Assembly: GCA_024277815.1 (NCBI GenBank)
Contig: JAJRUM010000058.1
Location: 1-64,000 of the forward strand
Direction: 5' to 3'
Source of the DNA: Gammaproteobacteria bacterium
GTDB taxonomy: Bacteria > Pseudomonadota > Gammaproteobacteria > Xanthomonadales > SZUA-36
DNA: 64,000 nucleotides
Position numbers and translations under genes: made by a program. The notes under the pieces are model-generated. The model was given only the letters and a program-made list of their open reading frames with translations. It had not been told where the DNA came from and ran no database searches. Every line of letters begins with the position of its first letter. Position 1 is the first letter of the stretch. This document shows positions 9,487 through 18,820 of the stretch, in pieces.

Positions 9487-11064
9487 ATGAACCAGACCCC
9501 CGCTTTGGATGAACTGCCTTTCCTTGATGGGTTAAAGAAACAGTTTAGCAGCGTGGCAGAAATGATTGTGACACGTGCACATGAACTTCCGAACCGATGT
9601 TGTGTGGCTTTTTATGACCGCCAGATTACCTATGCTGAAATGAATGCCAACGCCAACCGGGTGGCCCACTATCTTTTGCACAAGGGTATCAAGAAAGGTG
9701 ATGTGATATCACTGATGATTCTGAATTCTCCTGAAGTCTACGATTGCATGTTCGGTATCCAGAAAATTGGTGCGGTGGCTGGTTTGATCAATTTTTCCCT
9801 GAAGGGCCCTGAAATTGCTTTTTTGCTGGATGACTCACAGCCTGAAATCGTCTTTGTCAGCAGCGAGTTCATGGTTGATTTTTCCACTGGTGTCGAATTG
9901 GCAACGCATAAGCCACTGGTTGTTGAGGTACAGACAAATTCTGATTCCCCGGCAGGTATAACCGCGACGACGCTTGCAGAGATTCTCGCGGCTTATCCTG
10001 CGGATGAAGCCCTGATTCCCCAACAGGCCGACGACCCTTTCCTGCTACTGTACTCGTCAGGGACAACGGGGCGTCCCAAGGGTATCCTCCTTGCAAATAA
10101 GGGACAGCTTTCTGTGTGTCGTGACATGACACGCTCGGGACTCATCGAGGGTGGTGATGTCATGCTGATTCTGTTACCAATGTTCCATGTCAATCCAATT
10201 TGTGTGTGGACACTTCCGTTGATATTTGCAGGGCAGACGCTTTGTATCCGTACCGCGTTTTCTCCCGCTGATATCTGGCCGGCAATTCTCGAAAACCAGG
10301 TGACCATCCTGATGGGTGTTCCTGCCATGTACAACTATGTTTATTACTCCACTGATACATCAGGTATGGACATGTCATCATTGAAACTGAAATGGGCATT
10401 CTGTGGTGCGGCGCCCTTATCGGTAGAACTGATCAGGGGTTTCAAGGAAAAATTTAATGTCAGTATTGTTGAGGGTTACGGTCTGAGCGAATGCACCGGT
10501 GTCAGTTCCGTGAATCCCCCACTTGGAGAATGTAGAATCGGGTCCATAGGTCAGCCACTTTCAGAGCAGGAGATCGAGATTCTGGATGACGCTGCAAACC
10601 AGCTTCAGGCCGGAGAACATGGGGAAATTTGCGTGCGAGGCGATGCTACGATGCTGGCCTACCTAAACCAGCCGACGGCAACCGCGGATGCTTTTCAGGG
10701 CGGATGGCTGCGAACCGGGGACGTAGGATTCAAGGATGATGATGGCTATATTTATATCGTCGGCCGAAAAAAAGAGATGATTAATCGTGGTGGTGAGAAC
10801 ATTTACCCGCGGGAGATCGAGTCAGTGCTGGAGGCCCATCCTGAAATTTCGGCTGTTGCGGTAATCGGAACCCCGGATGAAGCTCTGGGTGAGAGGGTGA
10901 AAGCTGTGATCGAAACCACCCAAGCCGGAGTCTTGTCTGCAGCAGATATCAAGACATTCCTTGAGGACAAACTGGCCAGGTATAAAATTCCTGATAAGAT
11001 AGAATTTATGGACCGGATCCCCAGAAACCAAACGGGGAAAACTCTTAAAACAGAATTGAGTTAG
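9487..11064 (+). CDS. AMP-dependent acyl-CoA synthetase/ligase
   Basis: LLYSSGTTGRPKGILL AMP-binding motif, EGYGLSECTG, GWLRTGDVGF, GRKKEMINRGGENIYPREIE, PRNQTGKTLK; ATG 9487 preferred over the TTG at 9442. Confidence 0.92.
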   Translation: MNQTPALDELPFLDGLKKQFSSVAEMIVTRAHELPNRCCVAFYDRQITYAEMNANANRVAHYLLHKGIKKGDVISLMILNSPEVYDCMFGIQKIGAVAGLINFSLKGPEIAFLLDDSQPEIVFVSSEFMVDFSTGVELATHKPLVVEVQTNSDSPAGITATTLAEILAAYPADEALIPQQADDPFLLLYSSGTTGRPKGILLANKGQLSVCRDMTRSGLIEGGDVMLILLPMFHVNPICVWTLPLIFAGQTLCIRTAFSPADIWPAILENQVTILMGVPAMYNYVYYSTDTSGMDMSSLKLKWAFCGAAPLSVELIRGFKEKFNVSIVEGYGLSECTGVSSVNPPLGECRIGSIGQPLSEQEIEILDDAANQLQAGEHGEICVRGDATMLAYLNQPTATADAFQGGWLRTGDVGFKDDDGYIYIVGRKKEMINRGGENIYPREIESVLEAHPEISAVAVIGTPDEALGERVKAVIETTQAGVLSAADIKTFLEDKLARYKIPDKIEFMDRIPRNQTGKTLKTELS

Positions 11065-11089
11065 AGGGCGTTGATCGATTGGGCAAAGC

Positions 11090-12769
11090 ATGAACAACAA
11101 AACCAATGAAATTGGCCAGCAGGCCGCACAAAGCACCACGGTGTTCAATCCGATCGTGGGCGCTCAGTTCTCCGAGTTGCTGCACTCTGCTGCCTATGTG
11201 GCTGGCCAGGCTGTGCGTCACCCCCGTATTCTGGGCAGTCACTTACGGAGCTTTCTCAACGAGGCCGCTGGCATCATTCGGGGTAACTCTGAGCTGGTTC
11301 CGGATAGGGGGGATCGGCGGTTTGTCGATGCAGCCTGGTCCCAGAACCCTTTGTACCGGCGCTCACTTCAATTTTGGTTGGCTGCCAAAGCCGGTATCAC
11401 TGAATGTCTCGATGATATCGAGATGGATAAAACAGCGCGTGCACGCGCCTTGCTATTGAGTGACATCGTGCTTGATAGTCTTGCGCCAACTAACACCCTG
11501 ATAGGTAACCCTGCAGCTTTGAAACAAATGTTCGATACGGGTGGCCTGTCCCTGCTTCAGGGTGCCAGAAATGCTTACGAAGACTTTATTTCAGGTAATT
11601 GGTTACCCGCGCAGGTCGACAGCCGAAACTTCGAAGTAGGTAACAACCTGGCCAGCACCGAGGGTGCCGTGGTTTTTCGAAACGACATGCTGGAGGTTAT
11701 CCAGTATGCCCCGCTGTCGAAACAAGTGCATGAAATACCATTGCTGATTATCCCACCGCAGATCAACAAGAACTATGTCCTGGATCTAACCCCGGATAAG
11801 AGCCTGGTTCGTTACTTGCTCAAACAGGGCTTCAGGGTGTTTTGTATCAGCTGGTTCAATCCCGGTCCTGCGCAGGAGCATTGGGGCTTGGATGACTACG
11901 TCAACGCAGTGATTGGAGCCAGTGACGTTGTCATGACGATTACCCGCCAAAAGAAACTGAATGTAATGGGTGCATGCTCCGGCGGTATCACGCTTTCAAC
12001 CACCCTGAGTCACCTGGCAGTTTTGGGAGATAATCGCATTAATAGCTGTACGTTGCTGGTGTGTGTGCTTGACCCACGCCCGGAAGATACTGAGGTCGGT
12101 GCGCTGGTGACTGATACTTCAATTGAATTCGCCAGATCCAGATCGGCCAAAAAAGGTATTCTTTCAGGTAAAGACCTGTCGACGACGTTTGCCTGGATGC
12201 GTCCCAATGACCTGATCTGGAATTACTTTGTCAACAACTACCTGATGGGAAACAATCCGCCCGCTTTTGACATATTGCATTGGAATAACGATGTAACCAA
12301 TCTGCCTGCAAACTTACACTCTGATTTTCTCGATTTCTTCAAGAATTCACCATTCGCGCACGCGGGCGAATATAGTTTTATGGGCAAATCGCTGGATCTT
12401 TCCCGGGTAAAACAAGATATTTTTATGGTCGCAGGACTCACTGACCACATCACGCCGTGGAAGGCTTGCTATCGCTCCATTGACATGTTCGGTGGGGATG
12501 TGACCTTTACACTTTCCAACAGTGGTCATATCCAGGCATTGATCAACCCACCGGGAAATCCCAGGTCTCGCTATATGTCCTGTAATGTCCGTACGCGCAG
12601 TGCTGAGGAATGGCTGGAGAATGCTGAACAGTACCAGGGAACGTGGTGGGAAATGTGGTCTGGATGGCTCACTGAAAGGTCTGGTCTGCCGCGCGGCGCG
12701 CCCAGAAAACTGGGCAATGCCAAGTATCCGGTGCTGGATAAAGCCCCCGGACTCTATGTTTTCGGTTGA
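11090..12769 (+). CDS. phaC: Poly(3-hydroxyalkanoate) synthase (559 aa)
   Basis: G-x-C-x-G lipase-like box MGACSGGITL with catalytic Cys; PPQINKNYVLDLTPDKSLVRYLLKQGFRVFCISWFNPG; GLTDHITPWKACY; SNSGHIQALINPPGNPRSRY. Confidence 0.92.
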   Translation: MNNKTNEIGQQAAQSTTVFNPIVGAQFSELLHSAAYVAGQAVRHPRILGSHLRSFLNEAAGIIRGNSELVPDRGDRRFVDAAWSQNPLYRRSLQFWLAAKAGITECLDDIEMDKTARARALLLSDIVLDSLAPTNTLIGNPAALKQMFDTGGLSLLQGARNAYEDFISGNWLPAQVDSRNFEVGNNLASTEGAVVFRNDMLEVIQYAPLSKQVHEIPLLIIPPQINKNYVLDLTPDKSLVRYLLKQGFRVFCISWFNPGPAQEHWGLDDYVNAVIGASDVVMTITRQKKLNVMGACSGGITLSTTLSHLAVLGDNRINSCTLLVCVLDPRPEDTEVGALVTDTSIEFARSRSAKKGILSGKDLSTTFAWMRPNDLIWNYFVNNYLMGNNPPAFDILHWNNDVTNLPANLHSDFLDFFKNSPFAHAGEYSFMGKSLDLSRVKQDIFMVAGLTDHITPWKACYRSIDMFGGDVTFTLSNSGHIQALINPPGNPRSRYMSCNVRTRSAEEWLENAEQYQGTWWEMWSGWLTERSGLPRGAPRKLGNAKYPVLDKAPGLYVFG

Positions 12770-12788
12770 TTGATCTTGAAGGAACACC

Positions 12789-13640
12789 GTGGACCACTAC
12801 ACACCTGAAATATGTAACATCAAGATAGGTAGGCAGGAATTTCGCACTGCCCGTTGGGCTGGTGATTCCAGAGTTCGGCCGTTGCTGTTCTTCAATGGTA
12901 TAGGGGCCAATCTGGAACTGGTTCAGCCGTTGGCACGACGCTTGAACCGCAGTCGGGACTTGATCACCTTTGAGCCACCGGGAATAGGCGGTTCACCCGA
13001 TGCAACCTTTCCATACCGGATTTGGTCATTGGCAAAGTCAGCGTCGCGTATTCTTGACGCGATGGGCTACACCACGGTCGATGTCTATGGTGTTTCCTGG
13101 GGTGGGGGCCTGGCCCAGCAGTTTGCTTTTCAATATGCCAACCGGGTCAGATGCCTGGTGCTGGCGGCAACTTCTCCCGGTGTCATAATGGTTCCGGGCC
13201 ATATCTCTGCTCTCAGTAAAATGGTGCACCCGGCACGCTACACTGACTCTCAATACATGCAAAGAAATTTCAAAGCACTGTACGGCGGGATATCTGAGGA
13301 TGTCCTGCTCAAGCACACCAACCGTATCCAGCCACCGACCAGGAAAGGCTACCTTTATCAGTTGTTGGCAATGGTGGGTTGGTCGAGCCTGCCTTTTCTC
13401 CCATTCCTGTCACAACCAACGCTGATACTGGCCGGTGACCGGGACAAGATAGTACCACTGGCCAACGCTCAGATTCTAAAAACGCTGATCCGCAATTCCA
13501 GGTTGCAGGTCATCAAAGGTGCAGGGCATCTGTTTTTCGTTTCCAGGGCGGATGAGAAGGTCCCGATGATCAGAAACTTTCTGCGTCAGCACAAGGAGAG
13601 AAGACATCAGGCACAAGACACGCTGGTTGCTGAGGCCTGA
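12789..13640 (+). CDS. phaZ: PhaZ-like intracellular PHA depolymerase (alpha/beta hydrolase, 283 aa)
   Basis: LLFFNGIGANLELVQPL, PPGIGGS, YGVSWGGGLAQQFAFQY, LVLAATSPGVIMVPG, PTLILAGDRDKIVPL, GAGHLFF resemble Pseudomonas PhaZ; directly follows phaC; GTG start. Confidence 0.85.
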   Translation: MDHYTPEICNIKIGRQEFRTARWAGDSRVRPLLFFNGIGANLELVQPLARRLNRSRDLITFEPPGIGGSPDATFPYRIWSLAKSASRILDAMGYTTVDVYGVSWGGGLAQQFAFQYANRVRCLVLAATSPGVIMVPGHISALSKMVHPARYTDSQYMQRNFKALYGGISEDVLLKHTNRIQPPTRKGYLYQLLAMVGWSSLPFLPFLSQPTLILAGDRDKIVPLANAQILKTLIRNSRLQVIKGAGHLFFVSRADEKVPMIRNFLRQHKERRHQAQDTLVAEA

Positions 13641-13641
13641 G

Positions 13642-14352
13642 TTAAAGACCTGTTTTTCGGCGCTCACCACGCAGTGCGCCGGGGTTTAAAATTCTGATTT
13701 TTCGAAACCCAACCTCAACCAGGCCTTCAGACTCCAGGTTCTTCAACAAGGCATTAACAGTTTGTCGTGAACAACCGATCATTGAGGCGATATCCGCCTG
13801 CGACAGAGCCAATTCTACGGCCTCTCCTGCAAACCCCTCCGAATGAACCATATCGGAAATATCTGCCAGTCGAATCCGCAGGAAATCCCCTGGTGGCAGA
13901 GTGTTGCCCTGACCCAAAAGTCTGTACAGAATGGCGTGGCGGGTGAGTAAAAGTTTTACAAACTCCCTATAATAGTGTGGTTCGATATCAATAATTTGTC
14001 CAAATTTGGAAGTAGGCAAGAACAGGGTTCTAACGCTTGTACGCGCAGTTGCCGTAATAATTGCATACTCTTTGTTTAACAGGCCGGACTCTCCGAACCA
14101 GAAACCCGGTCCGCCCAAGTGAAAGAAGAACTCACCTGAATCAGTGGCTTGTCGGGTAATTGCCACTTGGCCTTCCAGCACCGCAAACATACCGGCAGGG
14201 TGTGTTTCTTCGGTAATCAGGACCTGGTTCTCTTTCGCCGACCTGAGTATGGAGTTGTCCAGCAACAGTGCTTGCAATTTAGCCGGAAGGCCACCAAACC
14301 AGTTGCCTTTCTTAAGCAGGCTGAGAGAAGCTTGTCGATACGCTGCACGCAT
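13642..14352 (-). CDS. Crp/Fnr-family transcriptional regulator (no N-terminal Fe-S Cys cluster)
   Basis: cNMP-binding-like domain (VLEGQVAITRQATDSGEFFFHLGGPGFWFGESGLLNK) and C-terminal HTH (LSQADIASMIGCSRQTVNALLKNLESEGLVEV). Confidence 0.88.
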   Translation of the reverse strand: MRAAYRQASLSLLKKGNWFGGLPAKLQALLLDNSILRSAKENQVLITEETHPAGMFAVLEGQVAITRQATDSGEFFFHLGGPGFWFGESGLLNKEYAIITATARTSVRTLFLPTSKFGQIIDIEPHYYREFVKLLLTRHAILYRLLGQGNTLPPGDFLRIRLADISDMVHSEGFAGEAVELALSQADIASMIGCSRQTVNALLKNLESEGLVEVGFRKIRILNPGALRGERRKTGL

Positions 14353-14524
14353 AAAACTTTTAGATAACTCCGTTTCCCGTGTTTAAACAGACGTGAATTA
14401 TTCAAGTTACCCCTGAATATTACTCGATTTGAAACAGGTGTTGTCGCATTATTGACAGAACAATGCTTCAAGATCTTTAATGATATAAGTAAATCTGCTA
14501 CTTATTTGGTGAGGAGCCTCCTGG

Positions 14525-16687
14525 ATGAACCCGAAAAGCAAGCGCGTAGACCGGCTGTTATTCAGCATTTTTTCGGCAAGCCTTTTATTGCTTGTCGCCT
14601 GTGACGAGCAAGCTGAACTGTCAGTTACTTCAACCACCCAGGCTAAAACAACGGCAGCGGTGGATGCTGCGCGCATTGTGGATGCCAACAACGAGCCAGG
14701 TAACTGGCTGGCACACGGCCGCACCTATGATGAACAACGCTTCAGTCCGCTGGCTGATATCAATGACAACAATATTGAACGCCTCGGGTTAAGCTGGTTT
14801 TATGATTTCCCGACCAACCGGGGAATGGAGGCCACGCCTCTGGCTATTGATGGAGTGTTGTACGTCAGTGGTTCATGGAGCATGGTTTATGCCTTCGATG
14901 CGGTCAGCGGCGAGTTACTTTGGCAATACAACCCTGAAGTTACCAAGGCGAAGGCACTGCATGCCTGCTGTGATGTCGTGAACCGGGGCGTGGCTGCATG
15001 GGATGGCAAAATATATGTGGGTACCATTGATGGTCGGCTGATCGCGCTTGATGCCGCAGACGGCCATGTCATCTGGGATGTGCAAACCACGCCGGAAGAT
15101 GCGGCCTATACGATCACAGGTGCGCCCCGGGTTGTCAAAGGTAACGTCATCATCGGGAACGGTGGTGCCGAATTTGATGTTCGTGGGTTTGTCTCCGCCT
15201 ATGATGCCCAGACCGGTGCACTGAACTGGCGTTTTTATACGGTTCCGGGAGACCCTTCAAAACCTTTTGAAAACCCGATTCTGGAAAAAGCGGCAGAAAC
15301 CTGGAGCGGTGAGTGGTGGAAAATGGGTGGTGGTGGCACGGTATGGGATTCAATGGCCTATGATCCCGAACTTGACTTGCTCTACATCGGCGTTGGCAAT
15401 GGTGCCCCCTGGGACCGTTCAATCCGCAGCCCGGAAGGTGGAGACAACCTGTTTCTTTCATCGATTGTTGCATTGCGACCGGACACCGGTGAATACGTCT
15501 GGCACTACCAGACTACCCCGGGTGACAGTTGGGACTATACCGCCACGCAACATATGATCCTGGCTGATCTTCAGGTTGGCGGCACAACCCGCAAAGTGAT
15601 CATGCAGGCACCCAAAAATGGTTTCTTTTACGTACTCAACCGTGAAAACGGCGAGTTCTATTCGGCAGAAAAGTACACTTTGGTGACCTGGGCCAGCCAT
15701 GTTGATCAGGAGACGGGCCGGCCGGTTGAAGCAGCAGGTGTGCGCTACGATGCCGGCGTGCCTGCAGTAAATTTCCCCGGCTCACAAGGTGGTCACAACT
15801 GGCACCCGATGAGCTACAGTCCGAATACCGGTTTGGTATATATTCCTGCCCAGCAAAACCTTGGCGTCTATGCGCATGATGACGGCTTTAGCTATGAAAA
15901 AGGTTTCTACAACACCGGACTGGACTGGACCAAGGCTACATTGCCTGATGATCCTGAACAGCGCGCGGGGGTTATAGGCCAGTTCACCGGCTTTATCACC
16001 GCCTGGGATCCCATTGCACAGAAGGAGGTGTGGCGCGTGCCGCACAGCAACCTCTGGAATGGCGGTATTCTTTCCACTGCCGGTAACCTGGTGTTTCAAG
16101 GCAATGCGGATGGCCAGTTTGCCGCCTATAAGGCGGATAATGGCGATCTTCTATGGAACTTTGAAGCACAGACCGGGATTGTGGCCGCACCCATCAGTTA
16201 TCGCGTTGGAGGCAAGCAGTATGTGGCTGTTGTCGCAGGATGGGGTGGCTCCTTAATTACCTTTGGTGAAATCGCCAACAGGTCCAAAGGCAGCGTAAAT
16301 CGCAGCCGCATGCTGGTATTTGAGCTCGATGCCAATGGCAAGTTGCCGGACCCCGTGCCATTCGACCGTGGCACACCAGAGCCACCTGCAATTACTGCCA
16401 GTGCAGAAACTATCCAGCAAGGTGATGACCTCTATCACTCCCGCTGTTTTGCTTGCCATGGCGAAGGTGCAATTTCAGCCGTCAGTTATATTGCTGACCT
16501 GCGCTACATGTCGGCGAATACACATAAGAATTTCAAGGCTATCGTGCTGGGCGGCCTATACCAGGATCGTGGCATGCCCTCTATGGCGAGTCACATCAGT
16601 GATGCGGAGGTTGATTTGATTCATACGTATTTAACCAGCATGGCCCACCGGGTTCTGGAGGAGACGAACGCTGCGCCTGACCAATGA
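14525..16687 (+). CDS. PQQ-dependent quinohemoprotein alcohol dehydrogenase-like lipoprotein with C-terminal cytochrome c
   Basis: Vicinal Cys pair LHACCDVVNRG; repeated W-docking-like segments; C-terminal CFACH heme motif; N-terminal lipobox LLVACDEQ. Confidence 0.9.
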   Translation: MNPKSKRVDRLLFSIFSASLLLLVACDEQAELSVTSTTQAKTTAAVDAARIVDANNEPGNWLAHGRTYDEQRFSPLADINDNNIERLGLSWFYDFPTNRGMEATPLAIDGVLYVSGSWSMVYAFDAVSGELLWQYNPEVTKAKALHACCDVVNRGVAAWDGKIYVGTIDGRLIALDAADGHVIWDVQTTPEDAAYTITGAPRVVKGNVIIGNGGAEFDVRGFVSAYDAQTGALNWRFYTVPGDPSKPFENPILEKAAETWSGEWWKMGGGGTVWDSMAYDPELDLLYIGVGNGAPWDRSIRSPEGGDNLFLSSIVALRPDTGEYVWHYQTTPGDSWDYTATQHMILADLQVGGTTRKVIMQAPKNGFFYVLNRENGEFYSAEKYTLVTWASHVDQETGRPVEAAGVRYDAGVPAVNFPGSQGGHNWHPMSYSPNTGLVYIPAQQNLGVYAHDDGFSYEKGFYNTGLDWTKATLPDDPEQRAGVIGQFTGFITAWDPIAQKEVWRVPHSNLWNGGILSTAGNLVFQGNADGQFAAYKADNGDLLWNFEAQTGIVAAPISYRVGGKQYVAVVAGWGGSLITFGEIANRSKGSVNRSRMLVFELDANGKLPDPVPFDRGTPEPPAITASAETIQQGDDLYHSRCFACHGEGAISAVSYIADLRYMSANTHKNFKAIVLGGLYQDRGMPSMASHISDAEVDLIHTYLTSMAHRVLEETNAAPDQ

Positions 16688-16791
16688 AGCGCTTGATACA
16701 AATGTCGTTTTCACGACAACAAGGATGTACTGATGTCGATTATCCTTACGCGCTTAGGCGTGACAGGGAGCCTTTCTGCTACAGGTGATAA

Positions 16792-17685
16792 GTGGGATGT
16801 ACGGTGCCATTGTTAATGCGAATGCGTGATCGATATAAAACCCTGCCACATATTTCTTTATGGTTGGGACAGCAGGTTCGTACTAATTCTGAGACCTTGA
16901 CTACGGCTAACGATACGCAACACTCAGTACATGATGGTGTAACCATTAGCTCAATGATATCTGTCGATGATGACACCACGATGGAAATTAACCGCTTTAG
17001 AAAAGGCTCTGATGGTACTTGGGTATTACTGCCTTATGTACCCATGGTTTCCGGTGAAGGGTTTATGCGTTTTATCAAGTTCCTTGGAAATACGCTGATC
17101 CATCCAGTAAAGACATTCAAAGTTCTGCGTGCCAAAGGCAAAGCCGAAAGGTCAATTCTGTTTCTGGTGATGCAAAAGTCGGAAGCTTTTATTCATTTGG
17201 AGTGGCGTAGAAAATGGTACCGCTTATTCAGAAAAGATATTTCGGCAGTACAAAATGAAGGCGATACACCTCTCAAGGTAGTTTTTCCTAAAGCTGAAGA
17301 GGCGACCAGGCGTTACGCAGAGATTTTGGGGGGTGAACCAGGTTCAGCACTACCTGAAATCATATTGGGAGCACCTTTTACGGCCCACATCATGAGTGGT
17401 GTTGCTATTGGCAAAGACAGTAGCAGCGGTGTGGTTGATGAATCAGGGGCGGTATTCGGGTATCAGAATTTACGCGTGCTTGATGGCTCTATTGTGCCAG
17501 GAAACCTGGGCGTAAACCCGTCATTGACGATAACGGCATTATCTGAATTTGCCATGAGCCGAGTGCCGGTTTTTAATCAGGAACGTGCCAGTAGTATTAA
17601 GCCAGTTCTATTTTCCAAACCATTAGACGGGCAAGTCTCTGCACTGACAGGAATGGGCGATTTAATGAAAGTTATCAATAGGTAA
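16792..17685 (+). pseudogene. GMC-family oxidoreductase (cholesterol-oxidase-like), C-terminal part only
   Basis: Matches the GMC C-terminal half (LGQQVRTNSE, HIMSGVAIGKDSSSGVVDESGAVFGYQNLRVLDGSIVPGNLGVNPSLTITALSE) but has no N-terminal GxGxxG FAD-binding domain; no continuation in the preceding ~100 bp. Confidence 0.75.
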
Positions 17686-17714
17686 AGGCTTTAGAGTATA
17701 TTTACCTTCTACGG

Positions 17715-17880
17715 TTTCCAGTTGTAGCAGGTCGCATCACTGACCATGCTGTTGAGGCTGTCAGCTGGGCGTTGGAATCGGCCAGCGCCATCTCGTGCGC
17801 AGAACAGCGATGGTATTTGAAGCTACCTGATCGCAGGCGGGCAGCCATGCTTTCATATAGAATTTGTTGCCAGCCATGGA
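17715..17880 (+). pseudogene. Decayed remnant of a second flavodoxin-fold reductase copy (N-terminal piece joined to the 3' end/3' flank)
   Basis: Hand translation VAGRITDHAVEAVSWALESASA vs RAGGITDQAVETTIGVLQSAGA at 4746; 3' part ctttcatatagaatttgttgccagccatgg vs ctttcattaatagaatttgatagcagccatgg at about 5366-5397. Confidence 0.6.
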
Positions 17881-17890
17881 GTATTCGTGA

Positions 17891-18820
17891 ATGAATCTGG
17901 ACACCGATTTCGAGTTCCAAACCGTCCAATTGGCCCCTGATTATGAAGGGCCGGTCACCAGTACGCTGATTTCATCAAAATTCAACTGTGGCAACAGGCC
18001 AGCTGTCCTCTATCTGCACGGTTACATCGATTACTTTTTCCACCCCCATGTCTGCGTGGAATTTATCAACAGGGGAATCGATTTCTATGCGCTTGACCTG
18101 CGCAAATATGGCCGCTCACTGATGCAACACCAACACCCGAACTACTGCCGGGATATGCAGGAGTACTTCGAAGAGGTTACGATCGCCATCCAGCAGATTA
18201 GGGCGACCGGTGAAGCACCGATTTACCTGTTGGGCCACTCTACGGGCGGGTTGCTGGCAAGTTATTACATGAATGATGGTCAGGAGAAGTCCAGTATAGA
18301 TCGGTTGATACTGAATTCACCATTTCTAAAATTCAATAAACCGGCGCTGGAAATTGCAGCGATGCTGGTTGCTGCGAGGGTTGTTTCAGCATTTATGCCC
18401 TTCGCGAAAGTCGAAGGCGCTCTGTCGCCGGCTTATGCGCAAAGCGTGCATAAAAACTATTTCGGTGAGTGGGATTTCAATCTGGCGTGGAAGCCAATAG
18501 AAGGCTTTCCAACCTATTTCAAATGGATTCTCGCCATAGCGAACGCACAGAAAAGGCTGCTCAGCCCGAATATCCAGGTGCCCATCCTGACGATGCACTC
18601 ATCACGTTCTTTAAAACTCACCGAATTCTCTGAAGACGCCATGTCGGCAGATATCGTCCTGAACGTGGAAGATATCAAACGTATCGGTGCCCAACTGGGC
18701 CGGCAGGTAACCTTACTGGAAATCGAGAACGCACAGCACGATATATTTCTTTCGCCCAGGCAGGTGAGGGGTGCAGCATTCAAACAAATGTTTGCCTGGC
18801 TGGGGGTGGCTGAACCATGA
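17891..18820 (+). CDS. Alpha/beta hydrolase (serine aminopeptidase S33 / lysophospholipase-like)
   Basis: LYLHGYIDYFF, FYALDLRKYGRS, LLGHSTGGLLASYY nucleophile elbow, C-terminal AQHDIF. Confidence 0.85.
   Translation: MNLDTDFEFQTVQLAPDYEGPVTSTLISSKFNCGNRPAVLYLHGYIDYFFHPHVCVEFINRGIDFYALDLRKYGRSLMQHQHPNYCRDMQEYFEEVTIAIQQIRATGEAPIYLLGHSTGGLLASYYMNDGQEKSSIDRLILNSPFLKFNKPALEIAAMLVAARVVSAFMPFAKVEGALSPAYAQSVHKNYFGEWDFNLAWKPIEGFPTYFKWILAIANAQKRLLSPNIQVPILTMHSSRSLKLTEFSEDAMSADIVLNVEDIKRIGAQLGRQVTLLEIENAQHDIFLSPRQVRGAAFKQMFAWLGVAEP

Noticed and set aside
13642-14352. Oxygen-sensing FNR/ANR identity for the Crp/Fnr regulator
   Set aside because: No N-terminal cysteine cluster; only one Cys, in the HTH region (MIGCSRQ), so a CRP-like, non-Fe-S regulator is the safer call
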